NCBI RefSeq assembly: GCF_027942865.1
Contig: NC_134513.1
Span: forward strand, 38,831,429 to 38,895,428
Reading direction: 5' to 3'
DNA from: Odontesthes bonariensis
Lineage: Eukaryota; Chordata; Actinopteri; Atheriniformes; Atherinopsidae
DNA length: 64,000 nucleotides
Below, one piece after another: positions 1 through 13,900 of this stretch. A program made the translations under genes and the position numbers. The notes under the pieces were generated by a model, which saw only the letters and a program-made list of their open reading frames with translations, was not told the DNA's origin and did no database searches. Each line of letters begins with the position of its first letter. Position 1 is the first letter of the stretch.

Positions 1-299
1 TAAAGGTGATAGAGAAAGGGGCATTAATCCTTGTTCTGTGATGTGATATGTAGCCCAAAAAAAATTGGTTAGGTTTGTAATGGCTCAGAACCTCCCTAAA
101 AGGCTCTCTGAAACAGCTGTTACTATGCTGGGTTTAGAATGCGTCGTTTGCCCTTATTGGCGTCGTTTCAGAGCTTATCTGGCAACCTCATTATGAAATG
201 CAGGTAGGTGTTGGCGCTATTCGGTTGCCGTTGCTTGATTGGCTGCCCTTGCTCTCACTGAAAACAGAGCTATAGAGTAATACACTGACTGAAAAGAAA
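1..299. other. Unassigned non-coding DNA at left edge
   Basis: No coding exon, RNA gene or clear repeat could be recognised here. It lies beyond the 3' end of lta4h, so it is intergenic or belongs to a gene outside the window. Confidence 0.4.
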
Positions 300-960
300 G
301 CTCATCAGAATCAGAATCAGAATTCGTTTTATTGCCATTGTTAGTGAACAGTGTTCACTAACTAGGAATTTGCTGCGGCGTAAGGTGCAAACATGTAACA
401 TAGGATATAATAATAAAAAATAAACAATAAAAATATATGAATATAAAATGTACAAGGTGTGTACAACAATACACAGTATCCAATATACAGAGCAACAACA
501 GTGCAGCTTCATTAGTGCAATTTTAATGATGGTAAAGTGACTGGGGCAGGTTATGAGGTGATTATGAAGTGTTCATAAGTCCAACTGCAAGGGGAAAAAA
601 CTGTTTTTGTGACGGGAGGTTCTGGTCCGAATGGACCGAAGCCTCCTGCCCGAGGGGAGCGGTGCAAATAGAGAAGGGTCAGCTGTGATCCGACCTGCTC
701 GCCCCACAGTCCTGGAGACGTGCAGGTCATGGATAGATGGGAGGCTGCAGCCGATCAGCTTCTCAGCGGAGTGCACAGCTCGCTGCAGTCTGTCTGTCCC
801 TGTTAGAACTGACCCTCTACTGAGCATTAAATTCCGACTGAAGCCTGCTCGGAATCGTGCAAGCTTTGTGAAACTGTACTCCGTGAAATGCGCAGAGCAA
901 AGGGAAAGTCGGCGGTTGTATGTACTGGGGATGCTGTTAAAAATAAATAAAAGCCATTGA
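300..960. repeat. Degenerate teleost interspersed repeat (retroelement-like)
   Basis: The stretch begins with a (CAGAAT)n-like run followed by a TTTTATTG motif and continues with text on 'rated' teleost repeat lines such as a gaccgaagcctcctgcc box and a gatgggaggctgcag box, which I recognise from many fish genomes as a high-copy dispersed repeat, probably the tail of a non-LTR element. Open frames on both strands are short and have no recognisable domain. The class is inferred from memory and is not firm; a repeat-library search would settle it. Confidence 0.4.
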
Positions 961-1253
961 TCGCGAACATTGCTTTCCGGGATCGTAGTCCGCTTTATCA
1001 GCCTTGGAAGGCTCACCAGTTCCTGTTTCTCGCCGAAGGGGCGTGTCTGAAACGGAGTGGCTGTGGATTTGGGTGTGGGGGGCGATTGCTGAAAAAGTGA
1101 CATCACTTTTTCACAAAAACGGATTGGCACTTTTTCTGGGGGATATTCAAAAAAGGGGAGTACTTGAAACAGAGGTTCTGACACTTGCTGGCACTTAGTG
1201 TGTACTCCCCACAGCGGGGAGACTCAGAACTAACACCAAAAACGTGAAAAAGA

Positions 1254-1718
1254 TTTTTTGATATTTACTGCTGTCTCCGGTATTTGCCTAATTTTGATTC
1301 ATCTCAACCTGCTTCAGAATGGCAAGTCATATGCATGTCCATAAAGGTCCGTTTTCAAAATCATCAACTCACCGGAGTGGTTACTGGTGTGCACTGGTAA
1401 TACATATCACATTTCGTTGCGAAAAGTTGCTTCTGTCGTGTTTTATTTGACATTTTGTACTGGATGTTCGTTGATATTACTCCGCCACCGCTAAGAAAAT
1501 AGTGCGAGCATGAACGAGCTGCCAAATAAAACACGACAGAAGCAACTTTTCGCAACGAAATGTGATATGGATTACCAGTGCACACCAGTAACCACTCCGG
1601 TGAGTTGATGATTTTGAAAACGGACCTTTATGGACATGCATATGACTTGCCATTCTGAAGCAGGTTGAGATGAATCAAAATTAGGCAAATACCGGAGACA
1701 GCAGTAAACATCAAAAAA
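1254..1718. repeat. Near-perfect 195-bp-arm inverted repeat (fold-back element)
   Basis: The left arm at 1254-1448 reads as the reverse complement of the right arm at 1524-1718 with only a few mismatches, around a spacer of about 75 bp. Both arms have equal length and no coding content, which fits a fold-back or MITE-type element. It sits about 130 bp beyond the lta4h polyadenylation signal. The arms are so similar that recent insertion or arm-to-arm gene conversion is likely. No target-site duplication was identified. Confidence 0.75.
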
Positions 1719-1847
1719 GCGGTGAGGGGGGTTCTAAAACATTGCAGACGACTCAGAAAAGAGGCTTAATGTTGAAAATACCGCAGTTCCCCTTTAATAA
1801 ACTTCTGAGTTCTGAATAAATGACACCACACAGAGTTCAGGTCCAAG

Positions 1848-1853
1848 TTTATT
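1848..1853 (-). terminator. lta4h: lta4h polyadenylation signal
   Basis: AATAAA on the minus strand (TTTATT on plus), about 105 bp beyond the lta4h stop codon at 1958-1960. This gives a short 3' UTR. It is the first canonical signal after the stop. Confidence 0.7.
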
Positions 1854-1957
1854 TCTGTATAAAATCATTTTTCTGTCAGATTAAACATTTCATACTGAAA
1901 CCTGTGACTGCCTATTGGATCTAGTTTAATACTGGTCTCGCAGACCGGTGCCAGGTC

Positions 1958-4900
1958 TTACTGACTGGCAGTGCCGGTAGCGTCCACCTTCAGGTCCTTG
2001 GCGACCAGTCCAGCCGTGACGGGATGCATCTCAGCTCGATGAGCAACAAAGACTCGAAGACCCTCATCATGATACTTATCAAAGTTACAAACCTCCCTGA
2101 AGGGAAACAAGAATCATGAGTCACTGGATGGGTAATATGAAGAGTCACCAATGTTGGGTTCAGTCTGAATACCTGAAGAGTGGTCGGGTGAACTTCATCC
2201 TTCCCTGCTCGGTGGCCATCTTCAGCGCGAGCGGAACCGCTTCCTCCCACTTGGACCGAACACACAGCTTTAGCCACCTGGAATGAGAACAACCGATCAC
2301 CAAGAGGCTTCATGAGGAGGAGGGGCTTAAATTAAGGGAAACCATTGGCTGTCGAAAGATTCACCTGAAGCGGATCTCTGAGTTTGTGGAGGCATTCAGC
2401 TGATAAACCTCCTGCATCTTCTTCACATGAGTCAGAGGCAGCGGATCCTAAAGAACAAAGGACAAAAGCCTTGGTGAGTCAGAGTGGACTGTGGAGAACT
2501 GAAGTGGACCGCAGGGACAGGAAGCAGTTTAGTTTACAGGGACAGGAAGCAGTGTAGTTTACAGGGACAGGAAGCAGTGTAGTTTACAGGGACAGGAAGC
2601 AGTGTAGTTTACAGGGACAGGAAGCAGTGTAGTTTACAGGGACAGGAAGTAGTTTAGTTTACAGGGACAGGAAGTAGTTTAGTTTACAGGGACAGGAAGC
2701 AGTGTAGTTTACAGGGACAGGAAGTAGTTTAGTTTACAGGGACAGGAAGTAGTTTAGTTTACAGGGACAGGAAGCAGTGTAGTTTACAGGGACAGGAAGT
2801 AGTTTAGTTTACAGGGACAGGAAGCAGTGTAGTTTACAGGGACAGGAAGTAGTTTAGTTTACAGGGACAGGAAGTAGTTTAGTTTACAGGGACAGGAAGC
2901 AGTGTAGTTTACAGGGACAGGAAGCAGTGTAGTTTACAGGGACAGGAAGTAGTTTAGTTTACAGGGACAGGAAGCAGTGTAGTTTACAGGGACAGGAAGT
3001 AGTTTAGTTTACAGGGACAGGAAGCAGTGTAGTTTACAGGGACAGGAAGTAGTTTAGTTTACAGGGACAGGAAGTAGTTTAGTTTACAGGGACAGGAAGC
3101 AGTTTAGTTTACAGGAGCACGGAGTAGACTGTGATGAGCTGGGGTGTTGTACCTCCTGAAGCAACAGTGACAGGAACTCTACGACCTGGTGGGATGACAG
3201 CATCTTCACATCGGACTCGTTAAAGCTGTTTAGGTCCTGGTCTTTGGCCTAAGGGGGACGGACTGAAAGTTTTAAACAGATCATAAATCAACAGGAACAG
3301 GTCCATCGCCGGTGCAGGTCTTACCTTAATCCACCTCTGACACAAAGCGATGCAGGCATCAGCCAAAGTAGTATCGTACCTGAAACATGATGATGACCAA
3401 TCAGAACAGGCAGATCAGGATTAAATGAGGACTCAGAGACCAGATGAGGTCTGACTGGATCCACTTACTGAGGTTTGACAGGAGGCATCCCAGGTGTGAA
3501 CATCCAGCTGTTCCAGTCCACCTTGTTCAGGATGTCAACCTGAGAAACGACAGCTTGTTTGATTCCTGAACGCCACATGCTCACTTTATAACGCCTACTT
3601 GTTCTGGAGCGTTCTACAAGGTTTCTGCTGGTTGTAACAGAAACATGGTGGTCTGTTTTCTAACTGCTACACAACACCTCATCATGGAAAACAGGGTTGC
3701 TGTGATCTCACCTGAGTGCGTTCCTCACCTTGTCTTTGAAGTAGGTGAACAGGTAGTTTTTCCACTCATCTGTGGTGACACTGCTGTAGGCAAAGAGCTG
3801 AATGTACGACTTCACGAAACCCATGAACACCTCTGAGGGAAACGAACAGAGGTGTATCAGCGCAGGAGCACATATCAGGTGTGCGCACAGCACAGGTGTG
3901 TGCGCACAGCACAGGTGTGTGCGCACAGCACAGGTGTGTGCGCACAGCACAGGTGTGTACAGGTGTGTGTGTACAGCACAGGTGTGTGTGCACAGCACGT
4001 GTGTGTACAGGTGTGTGTGCACAGCACAGGTGGGTGTACAGCACAGGTGTGTGTACAGGCGTGTGTGCACAGCACAGGTGGGTGCGTACAGCACAGGTGG
4101 GTGCGTACAGCACAGGTGGGTGCGTACAGCACAGGTGGGTGTACAGGTGTTACCTGGCCCTCCCATCAGCTCTTCAAGGTGATACAGAAGAGCGAAGCCC
4201 TTCTCATAGGGCACGGAGGAGAAGGCGTCGTCAGGGTCAACGTCCTGCAGACTGGGGACCAGGTTAGTCAGAGGGTTGTTGGCTCCAAAGGTCTTCACCT
4301 AAGGGATGAAATGCACAGGTGAGAGCAGGAAAAGGTAACAGTACAAAGTTGGTACATGTTGTGTACAAACAGGTGAAGGCAGAGTTCAGGTCCTCACAGA
4401 GTCCTGCAGGTCCTTCCAGCCACCCATGGCTTTAAACTGTCGGAACTGTTCACTCTGCATAGACCTGCCAATCATCCTCTCCAGGTAGACCGTGTGACCT
4501 TCGTTCAGCCTGAAGACACAACCACCTGAATGTGAAACACTGAGCCCAAAATCAGGATCCAAACTCATTTTCATTTGTTTGCTTGTTTACCAAAAGTGTT
4601 CCCAGGTCTTGTTGGTCACCAGGTTACCGGTCCAGCTGTGAGAGATCTCGTGGGCGATCACCTAAGTGGAAGAAAAATGAGACTGTGCAACATGAGAAGC
4701 AACAGGTGTGGCATCAGGTGATCATTTACTCACGTTAGACAGAGATTTGTCTCCAGCCTGGAAAAAGAGACAGGATACGCCTGATCAACACAATGGTCAC
4801 ATGATGCAGTGAGAAGTCAGCCGATTCGTTTATGTTTACCAGCAGGGTGGGCGTGGCAAAGGTGAGACAAGGGTTCTCCATGCCGCCGTACGGGAAGGAA

Positions 4901-7900
4901 GGAGGAAGAACCAGGATGTCGTACTGACCCCACACATATGGTCCAGCCAGGTCCTCAGCCGTCTTCAGCATTGTCTCAGTCTGATGGACAGGTGGACACC
5001 AGCTCAGATGAGTTTATGAGCTATCGCTGCATTAGCCGAGTTAAGCTGCCTGGCCCAGTTGCCATGGTGACTTACCTCTGAGAACTCAAATGCTGCTTTA
5101 TCCACAAACTCCTTCTCCGACCAGACTCTGGACCTTGGACCGATCTGCCTGTCAACCAGTCAGAACAAAGAAATACTGTTACCTGCACAGGTAACACAAT
5201 GACATCACTAAACAGGTTAAACAGACACTACCTGCTCTCCAGTGCTCCAACCACAATGGCTATCAGGTAGGAAGGCATGGGCACCTGAAAGCGGGGGAGG
5301 AAGGGACATTTATACCTGAGCTCAGGTGACGATGATGTTGTGTATATGAAGTGAAGAAGAAGAGGACGACACCTACTGGCTGTCTGAACCTGTAGATGAT
5401 GCGAGTGGCATCCTGAGGATCAGTCTCCTGTCCATCTCTCACAGCGCTCATCACGGCCACCAGATCCTTAGGGACAGACACCTGAGAGACGGGTACACAG
5501 ATGCACACGCCTGAGAGACGGGTACACAGATGCACACGTCTGAGAGACGGGTACACAGATGCACACGTCTGAGAGACGGGTACACAGATGCACACGTCTG
5601 AGAGACGGGTACACAGATGCACACGCCTGAGAGACGGGTACACAGATGCACACGTCTGAGAGACGGGTACACAGATGCACACGTCTGAGAGACGGGTACA
5701 CAGATACACACACCTGAGAGATGGGTACACATGCCAGTGAGAGAGATAATAGCCAGTGAGAGAGATACACACGCCAGTGAGAGACGGGTACACACGGCAG
5801 TGAGAGACGGGTAGACACACCCGAGAGACATGTACACAGATACACACGCCTGAGAGACGGATACACACGCCAGTGAGAGAGATACACACGCCAGTGAGAG
5901 ACGGGTACACACACCCGAGAGACATGTATACAGATACACACGCCTGAGAGACGGGTACACAGATACACACACCTGAGAGAGAGGTACACAGATGCACACG
6001 TCTGAGAGACGGATACACACGCCAGTGAGAGAGATACACACGCCAGTGAGAGACGGGTACACACACCCGAGAGACATGTATACAGATACACACGCCTGAG
6101 AGACGGATACACACGCCAGTGAGAGACGGGTACACACACCCGAGAGACATGTACACAGATACACACGCCTGAGAGACGGATACACACGCCAGTGAGAGAC
6201 AGGTACACACACCGGAGAGACATGTACACAGATACACACGCCTGAGAGACGGATACACACACCAGTGAGAGATGGATACACACGCCAGTGAGAGACGGGT
6301 ACACACGCCCGAGAGACGGGTACACACACCCGAGAGACATGTACACAGATACACACGCCTGAGAGACGGATACACACGCCAGTGAGAGAGATACACGCGC
6401 CAGTGAGAGACGGGTACACACGCCCGAGAGACATGTACACAGATACACACGCCTGAGAGACGGATACACACGCCAGTGAGAGAGATACACACGCCAGTGA
6501 GAGACATGTACACAGATACACACGCCTGAGAGACGGGTACACAGATACACACGCCTGAGAGACGGGTACACATGCCAGTGAGAGAGATACACACGCCAGT
6601 GAGAGACGGGTACACACGCCCGAGAGACATGTACACAGATACACACGCCTGAGAGACGGATACACACGCCAGTGAGAGACGGGTACACACGCCCGAGAGA
6701 CGGGTACACACACCCGAGAGACATGTACACAGATACACACGCCTGAGAGACGGATACACACGCCAGTGAGAGAGATACACACGCCAGTGAGAGACGGGTA
6801 CACACACCCGAGAGACATGTATACAGATACACACGCCTGAGAGACGGGTACACAGATACACACACCTGAGAGAGAGGTACACAGATGCACACGTCTGAGA
6901 GACGGATACACACGCCAGTGAGAGAGATACACACGCCAGTGAGAGACAGGTACACACACCCGAGAGACATGTATACAGATACACACGCCTGAGAGACAGG
7001 TACACACACCCGAGAGACATGTACACAGATACACACGCCTGAGAGACGGATACACACGCCAGTGAGAGACAGGTACACACACCCGAGAGACATGTACACA
7101 GATACACACGCCTGAGAGACGGATACACACGCCAGTGAGAGACAGGTACACACACCGGAGAGACATGTACACAGATACACACGCCTGAGAGACGGATACA
7201 CACGCCAGTGAGAGATGGATACACACGCCAGTGAGAGACGGGTACACACGCCCGAGAGACGGGTACACACACCCGAGAGACATGTACACAGATACACACG
7301 CCTGAGAGACGGATACACACGCCAGTGAGAGAGATACACACGCCAGTGAGAGACGGGTACACACGCCCGAGAGACATGTACACAGATACACACGCCTGAG
7401 AGACGGATACACACGCCAGTGAGAGAGATACACACGCCAGTGAGAGACATGTACACAGATACACACGCCTGAGAGACGGGTACACAGATACACACGCCTG
7501 AGAGACGGGTACACAGATACACACGCCTGAGAGACGGGTACACATGCCAGTGAGAGAGATACACACGCCAGTGAGAGACGGGTACACACGCCCGAGAGAT
7601 GGGTACACACGCCCGAGAGACATGTACACAGATACACACGCCTGAGAGACGGATACACACGCCAGTGAGAGATGGATACACACGCCAGTGAGAGACGGGT
7701 ACACACGCCCGAGAGACGGGTACACACACCCGAGAGACATGTACACAGATACACACGCCTGAGAGACGGATACACACGCCAGTGAGAGAGATACACACGC
7801 CAGTGAGAGACGGGTACACACGCCCGAGAGACATGTACACAGATACACACGCCTGAGAGATGGATACACACGCCAGTGAGAGAGATACACACGCCAGTGA

Positions 7901-10900
7901 GAGACATGTACACAGATACACACGCCTGAGAGACGGGTACACAGATACACACGCCTGAGAGACGGGTACACAGATACACACGCCTGAGAGACGGGTACAC
8001 ATGCCAGTGAGAGAGATACACACGCCAATGAGAGACGGGTACACACGCCCGAGAGATGGGTACACACGCCCGAGAGACATGTACACAGATACACACGCCT
8101 GAGAGACGGATACACACGCCAGTGAGAGAGATACACACGCCAGTGAGAGACATGTACACAGATACACACGCCTGAGAGACGAGTACACAGATACACACGC
8201 CTGAGAGACGGGTACACATGCCAGTGAGAGAGATACACACGCCAGTGAGAGACGGGTACACACACCCGAGAGACATGTACACAGATACACACGCCAGTAA
8301 GAGATACACACACGCCCGAGAGACATGTACACAGATACACACGCCTGAGAGACGGATACACACGCCAGTGAGAGAGATACACACGCCAGTGAGAGACATG
8401 TACACAGATACACACGCCTGAGAGACGGGTACACAGATACACACGCCTGAGAGACGGGTACACATGCCAGTGAGAGAGATACAAACGCCAGTGAGAGACG
8501 GGTACACACGCCCGAGAGACGGGTACACACGCCCGAGAGACATGTACACAGATACACACGCCTGAGAGACGGATACACACGCCAGTGAGAGATGGATACA
8601 CACGCCAGTGAGAGACGGGTACACACGCCCGAGAGACATGTACACAGATACACACGCCTGAGAGACGGATACACACGCCAGTGAGAGAGATACACACGCC
8701 AGTGAGAGACGGGTACACACGCCCGAGAGATGGGTACACACGCCCGAGAGACGGGTACACACGCCCGAGAGACATGTACACAGATACACACGCCTGAGAG
8801 ACGGATACACACGCCAGTGAGAGAGATACACACGCCAGTGAGAGACATGTACACAGATACACACGCCTGAGAGACATGTACACAGATACACACGCCTGAG
8901 AGACGGGTACACAGATACACACGCCTGAGAGACGGGTACACATGCCAGTGAGAGAGATACACACGCCAATGAGAGACGGGTACACACGCCCGAGAGATGG
9001 GTACACACGCCCGAGAGACATGTACACAGATACACACGCCTGAGAGACGGATACACACGCCAGTGAGAGAGATACACACGCCAGTGAGAGACATGTACAC
9101 AGATACACACGCCTGAGAGACGGGTACACAGATACACACGCCAGTGAGAGACGGGTACACACACCCGAGAGTGATGTACACAGATACACACGCCTGAGAG
9201 ACGGATACACACGCCAGTGAGAGATGGATACACACGCCAGTGAGAGACGGGTACACACGCCCAAGAGACGGGTACACACACCCGAGAGACATGTACACAG
9301 ATACACACGCCAGTAAGAGATACACACACGCCCGAGAGACATGTACACAGATACACACGCCTGAGAGACGGGTACACACGCCAGTGAGAGACGGGTACAC
9401 ACGCCCGAGAGACATGTACACAGATACACACGCCTGAGAGACGGATACACACGCCAGTGAGAGACGGGTACACACACCCGAGAGACATGTACACAGATAC
9501 ACACGCCTGAGAGACGGGTACACAGATACACACGCCAGTGAGAGACGGGTGCACAGATACACACGCCTGAGAGACGGATACACACGCCAGTGAGAGACGG
9601 ATACACACGCCAGTGAGAGAGATACACACGCCAGTGAGAGACAGGTACACACACCCGAGAGACATGTACACATATACACACACCTGAGAGACGGGTACAC
9701 ATATACACACACCTGAGAGACGGGTACACAGATACACACGCCTGAGAGACGGGTACACAGATACACACGCCTGAGAGACGGGTACACAGATACACACGCC
9801 TGAGAGACGGGTACACAGATACACACGCCTGAGAGACGGGTACACATGCCAGTGAGAGAGATAATAGCCAGTGAGAGACGGGTACACACGCCCGAGAGAC
9901 ATGTACACAGATACACACGCCTGAGAGACGGATACACACGCCAGTGAGAGAGATACACACGCCAGTGAGAGACATGTACACAGATACACACGCCTGAGAG
10001 ACGGATACACACGCCAGTGAGAGAGATACACACGCCAGTGAGAGACATGTACACAGATACACACGCCTGAGAGACGGGTTCACAGATACACACGCCTGAG
10101 AGACGGGTACACATGCCAGAGAGAGAGATACACACGCCAGTGAGAGAGATACACACGCCAGTGAGAGACGGGTACACACACCCGAGACACATGTACACAG
10201 ATACACACGCCTTAGAGACGGATACACACGCCAGTGAGAGAGATACACACGCCAGTGAGAGAGATACACAAGCCAGTGAGAGACGGGTACACACACCCGA
10301 GAGACATGTACACAGATACACACGCCTGAGAGACGGATACACACGCCAGTGAGAGACGGGTACACACACCCGAGAGACATGTACACAGATACACACGCCT
10401 GAGAGACGGATACACACGCCAGTGAGAGACGGGTACACACACCCGAGAGACATGTACACAGATACACACGCCTGAGAGACAGATACACACGCCAGTGAGA
10501 GACAGATACACACACCCGAGAGACAGGTACACACGCCAGTGAGAGACAGATACACACACCCGAGAGACAGGTACACACGCCAGTGAGAGAGGTACACACG
10601 CCCGAGAGACAGGTACACAGATACACACGCCCGAGAGAGAGGTACACACGCCCGAGAGATGGGTACACACGCCCGAGAGACGGGTACACACGCCCGAGAG
10701 ACATGTACACAGATACACACGCCTGAGAGACGGATACACACGCCAGTGAGAGAGATACACACGCCAGTGAGAGACATGTACACAGATACACACGCCTGAG
10801 AGACATGTACACAGATACACACGCCTGAGAGACGGGTACACAGATACACACGCCTGAGAGACGGGTACACATGCCAGTGAGAGAGATACACACGCCAATG

Positions 10901-13900
10901 AGAGACGGGTACACACGCCCGAGAGATGGGTACACACGCCCGAGAGACATGTACACAGATACACACGCCTGAGAGACGGATACACACGCCAGTGAGAGAG
11001 ATACACACGCCAGTGAGAGACATGTACACAGATACACACGCCTGAGAGACGGGTACACAGATACACACGCCAGTGAGAGACGGGTACACACACCCGAGAG
11101 ACATGTACACAGATACACACGCCTGAGAGACGGATACACACGCCAGTGAGAGATGGATACACACGCCAGTGAGAGACGGGTACACACGCCCGAGAGACGG
11201 GTACACACACCCGAGAGACATGTACACAGATACACACGCCAGTAAGAGATACACACACGCCCGAGAGACATGTACACAGATACACACGCCTGAGAGACGG
11301 GTACACACGCCAGTGAGAGACGGGTACACACGCCCGAGAGACATGTACACAGATACACACGCCTGAGAGACGGATACACACGCCAGTGAGAGACGGGTAC
11401 ACACACCCGAGAGACATGTACACAGATACACACGCCTGAGAGACGGGTACACAGATACACACGCCAGTGAGAGACGGGTGCACAGATACACACGCCTGAG
11501 AGACGGATACACACGCCAGTGAGAGACGGATACACACGCCAGTGAGAGAGATACACACGCCAGTGAGAGACAGGTACACACACCCGAGAGACATGTACAC
11601 ATATACACACACCTGAGAGACGGGTACACATATACACACACCTGAGAGACGGGTACACAGATACACACGCCTGAGAGACGGGTACACAGATACACACGCC
11701 TGAGAGACGGGTACACATGCCAGTGAGAGAGATAATAGCCAGTGAGAGACGGGTACACACGCCCGAGAGACATGTACACAGATACACACGCCTGAGAGAC
11801 GGATACACACGCCAGTGAGAGAGATACACACGCCAGTGAGAGACATGTACACAGATACACACGCCTGAGAGACGGATACACACGCCAGTGAGAGAGATAC
11901 ACACGCCAGTGAGAGACATGTACACAGATACACACGCCTGAGAGACGGGTTCACAGATACACACGCCTGAGAGACGGGTACACATGCCAGAGAGAGAGAT
12001 ACACACGCCAGTGAGAGAGATACACACGCCAGTGAGAGACGGGTACACACACCCGAGACACATGTACACAGATACACACGCCTTAGAGACGGATACACAC
12101 GCCAGTGAGAGAGATACACACGCCAGTGAGAGAGATACACAAGCCAGTGAGAGACGGGTACACACACCCGAGAGACATGTACACAGATACACACGCCTGA
12201 GAGACGGATACACACGCCAGTGAGAGATGGGTACACACACCCGAGAGACATGTACACAGATACACACGCCTGAGAGACGGATACACACGCCAGTGAGAGA
12301 CGGGTACACACACCCGAGAGACATGTACACAGATACACACGCCTGAGAGACAGATACACACGCCAGTGAGAGACAGATACACACACCCGAGAGACAGGTA
12401 CACACGCCAGTGAGAGACAGATACACACGCCAGTGAGAGAGGTACACACGCCAGTGAGAGACAGGTACACACACCCGAGAGACATGTACACATATACACA
12501 CACCTGAGAGACGGGTACACATATACACACACCTGAGAGACGGGTACACAGATACACACGCCAGTGAGAGACGGGTGCACAGATACACACGCCTGAGAGA
12601 CGGATACACACGCCAGTGAGAGACGGATACACACGCCAGTGAGAGAGATACACACGCCAGTGAGAGACAGGTACACACACCCGAGAGACATGTACACATA
12701 TACACACACCTGAGAGACGGGTACACATATACACACACCTGAGAGACGGGTACACAGATACACACGCCTGAGAGACGGGTACACAGATACACACGCCTGA
12801 GAGACGGGTACACATGCCAGTGAGAGAGATAATAGCCAGTGAGAGACGGGTACACACGCCCGAGAGACATGTACACAGATACACACGCCTGAGAGACGGA
12901 TACACACGCCAGTGAGAGAGATACACACGCCAGTGAGAGACATGTACACAGATACACACGCCTGAGAGACGGATACACACGCCAGTGAGAGAGATACACA
13001 CGCCAGTGAGAGACATGTACACAGATACACACGCCTGAGAGACGGGTTCACAGATACACACGCCTGAGAGACGGGTACACATGCCAGAGAGAGAGATACA
13101 CACGCCAGTGAGAGAGATACACACGCCAGTGAGAGACGGGTACACACACCCGAGACACATGTACACAGATACACACGCCTTAGAGACGGATACACACGCC
13201 AGTGAGAGAGATACACACGCCAGTGAGAGAGATACACAAGCCAGTGAGAGACGGGTACACACACCCGAGAGACATGTACACAGATACACACGCCTGAGAG
13301 ACGGATACACACGCCAGTGAGAGATGGGTACACACACCCGAGAGACATGTACACAGATACACACGCCTGAGAGACGGATACACACGCCAGTGAGAGACGG
13401 GTACACACGCCCGAGAGACATGTACACAGATACACACGCCTGAGAGACGGATACACACGCCAGTGAGAGACGGGTACACACACCCGAGAGACATGTACAC
13501 AGATACACACGCCTGAGAGACGGGTACACAGATACACACGCCAGTGAGAGACGGGTGCACAGATACACACGCCTGAGAGACGGATACACACGCCAGTGAG
13601 AGACGGATACACACGCCAGTGAGAGAGATACACACGCCAGTGAGAGACAGGTACACACACCCGAGAGACATGTACACATATACACACACCTGAGAGACGG
13701 GTACACATATACACACACCTGAGAGACGGGTACACAGATACACACGCCTGAGAGACGGGTACACAGATACACACGCCTGAGAGACGGGTACACATGCCAG
13801 TGAGAGAGATAATAGCCAGTGAGAGACGGGTACACACGCCCGAGAGACATGTACACAGATACACACGCCTGAGAGACGGATACACACGCCAGTGAGAGAG

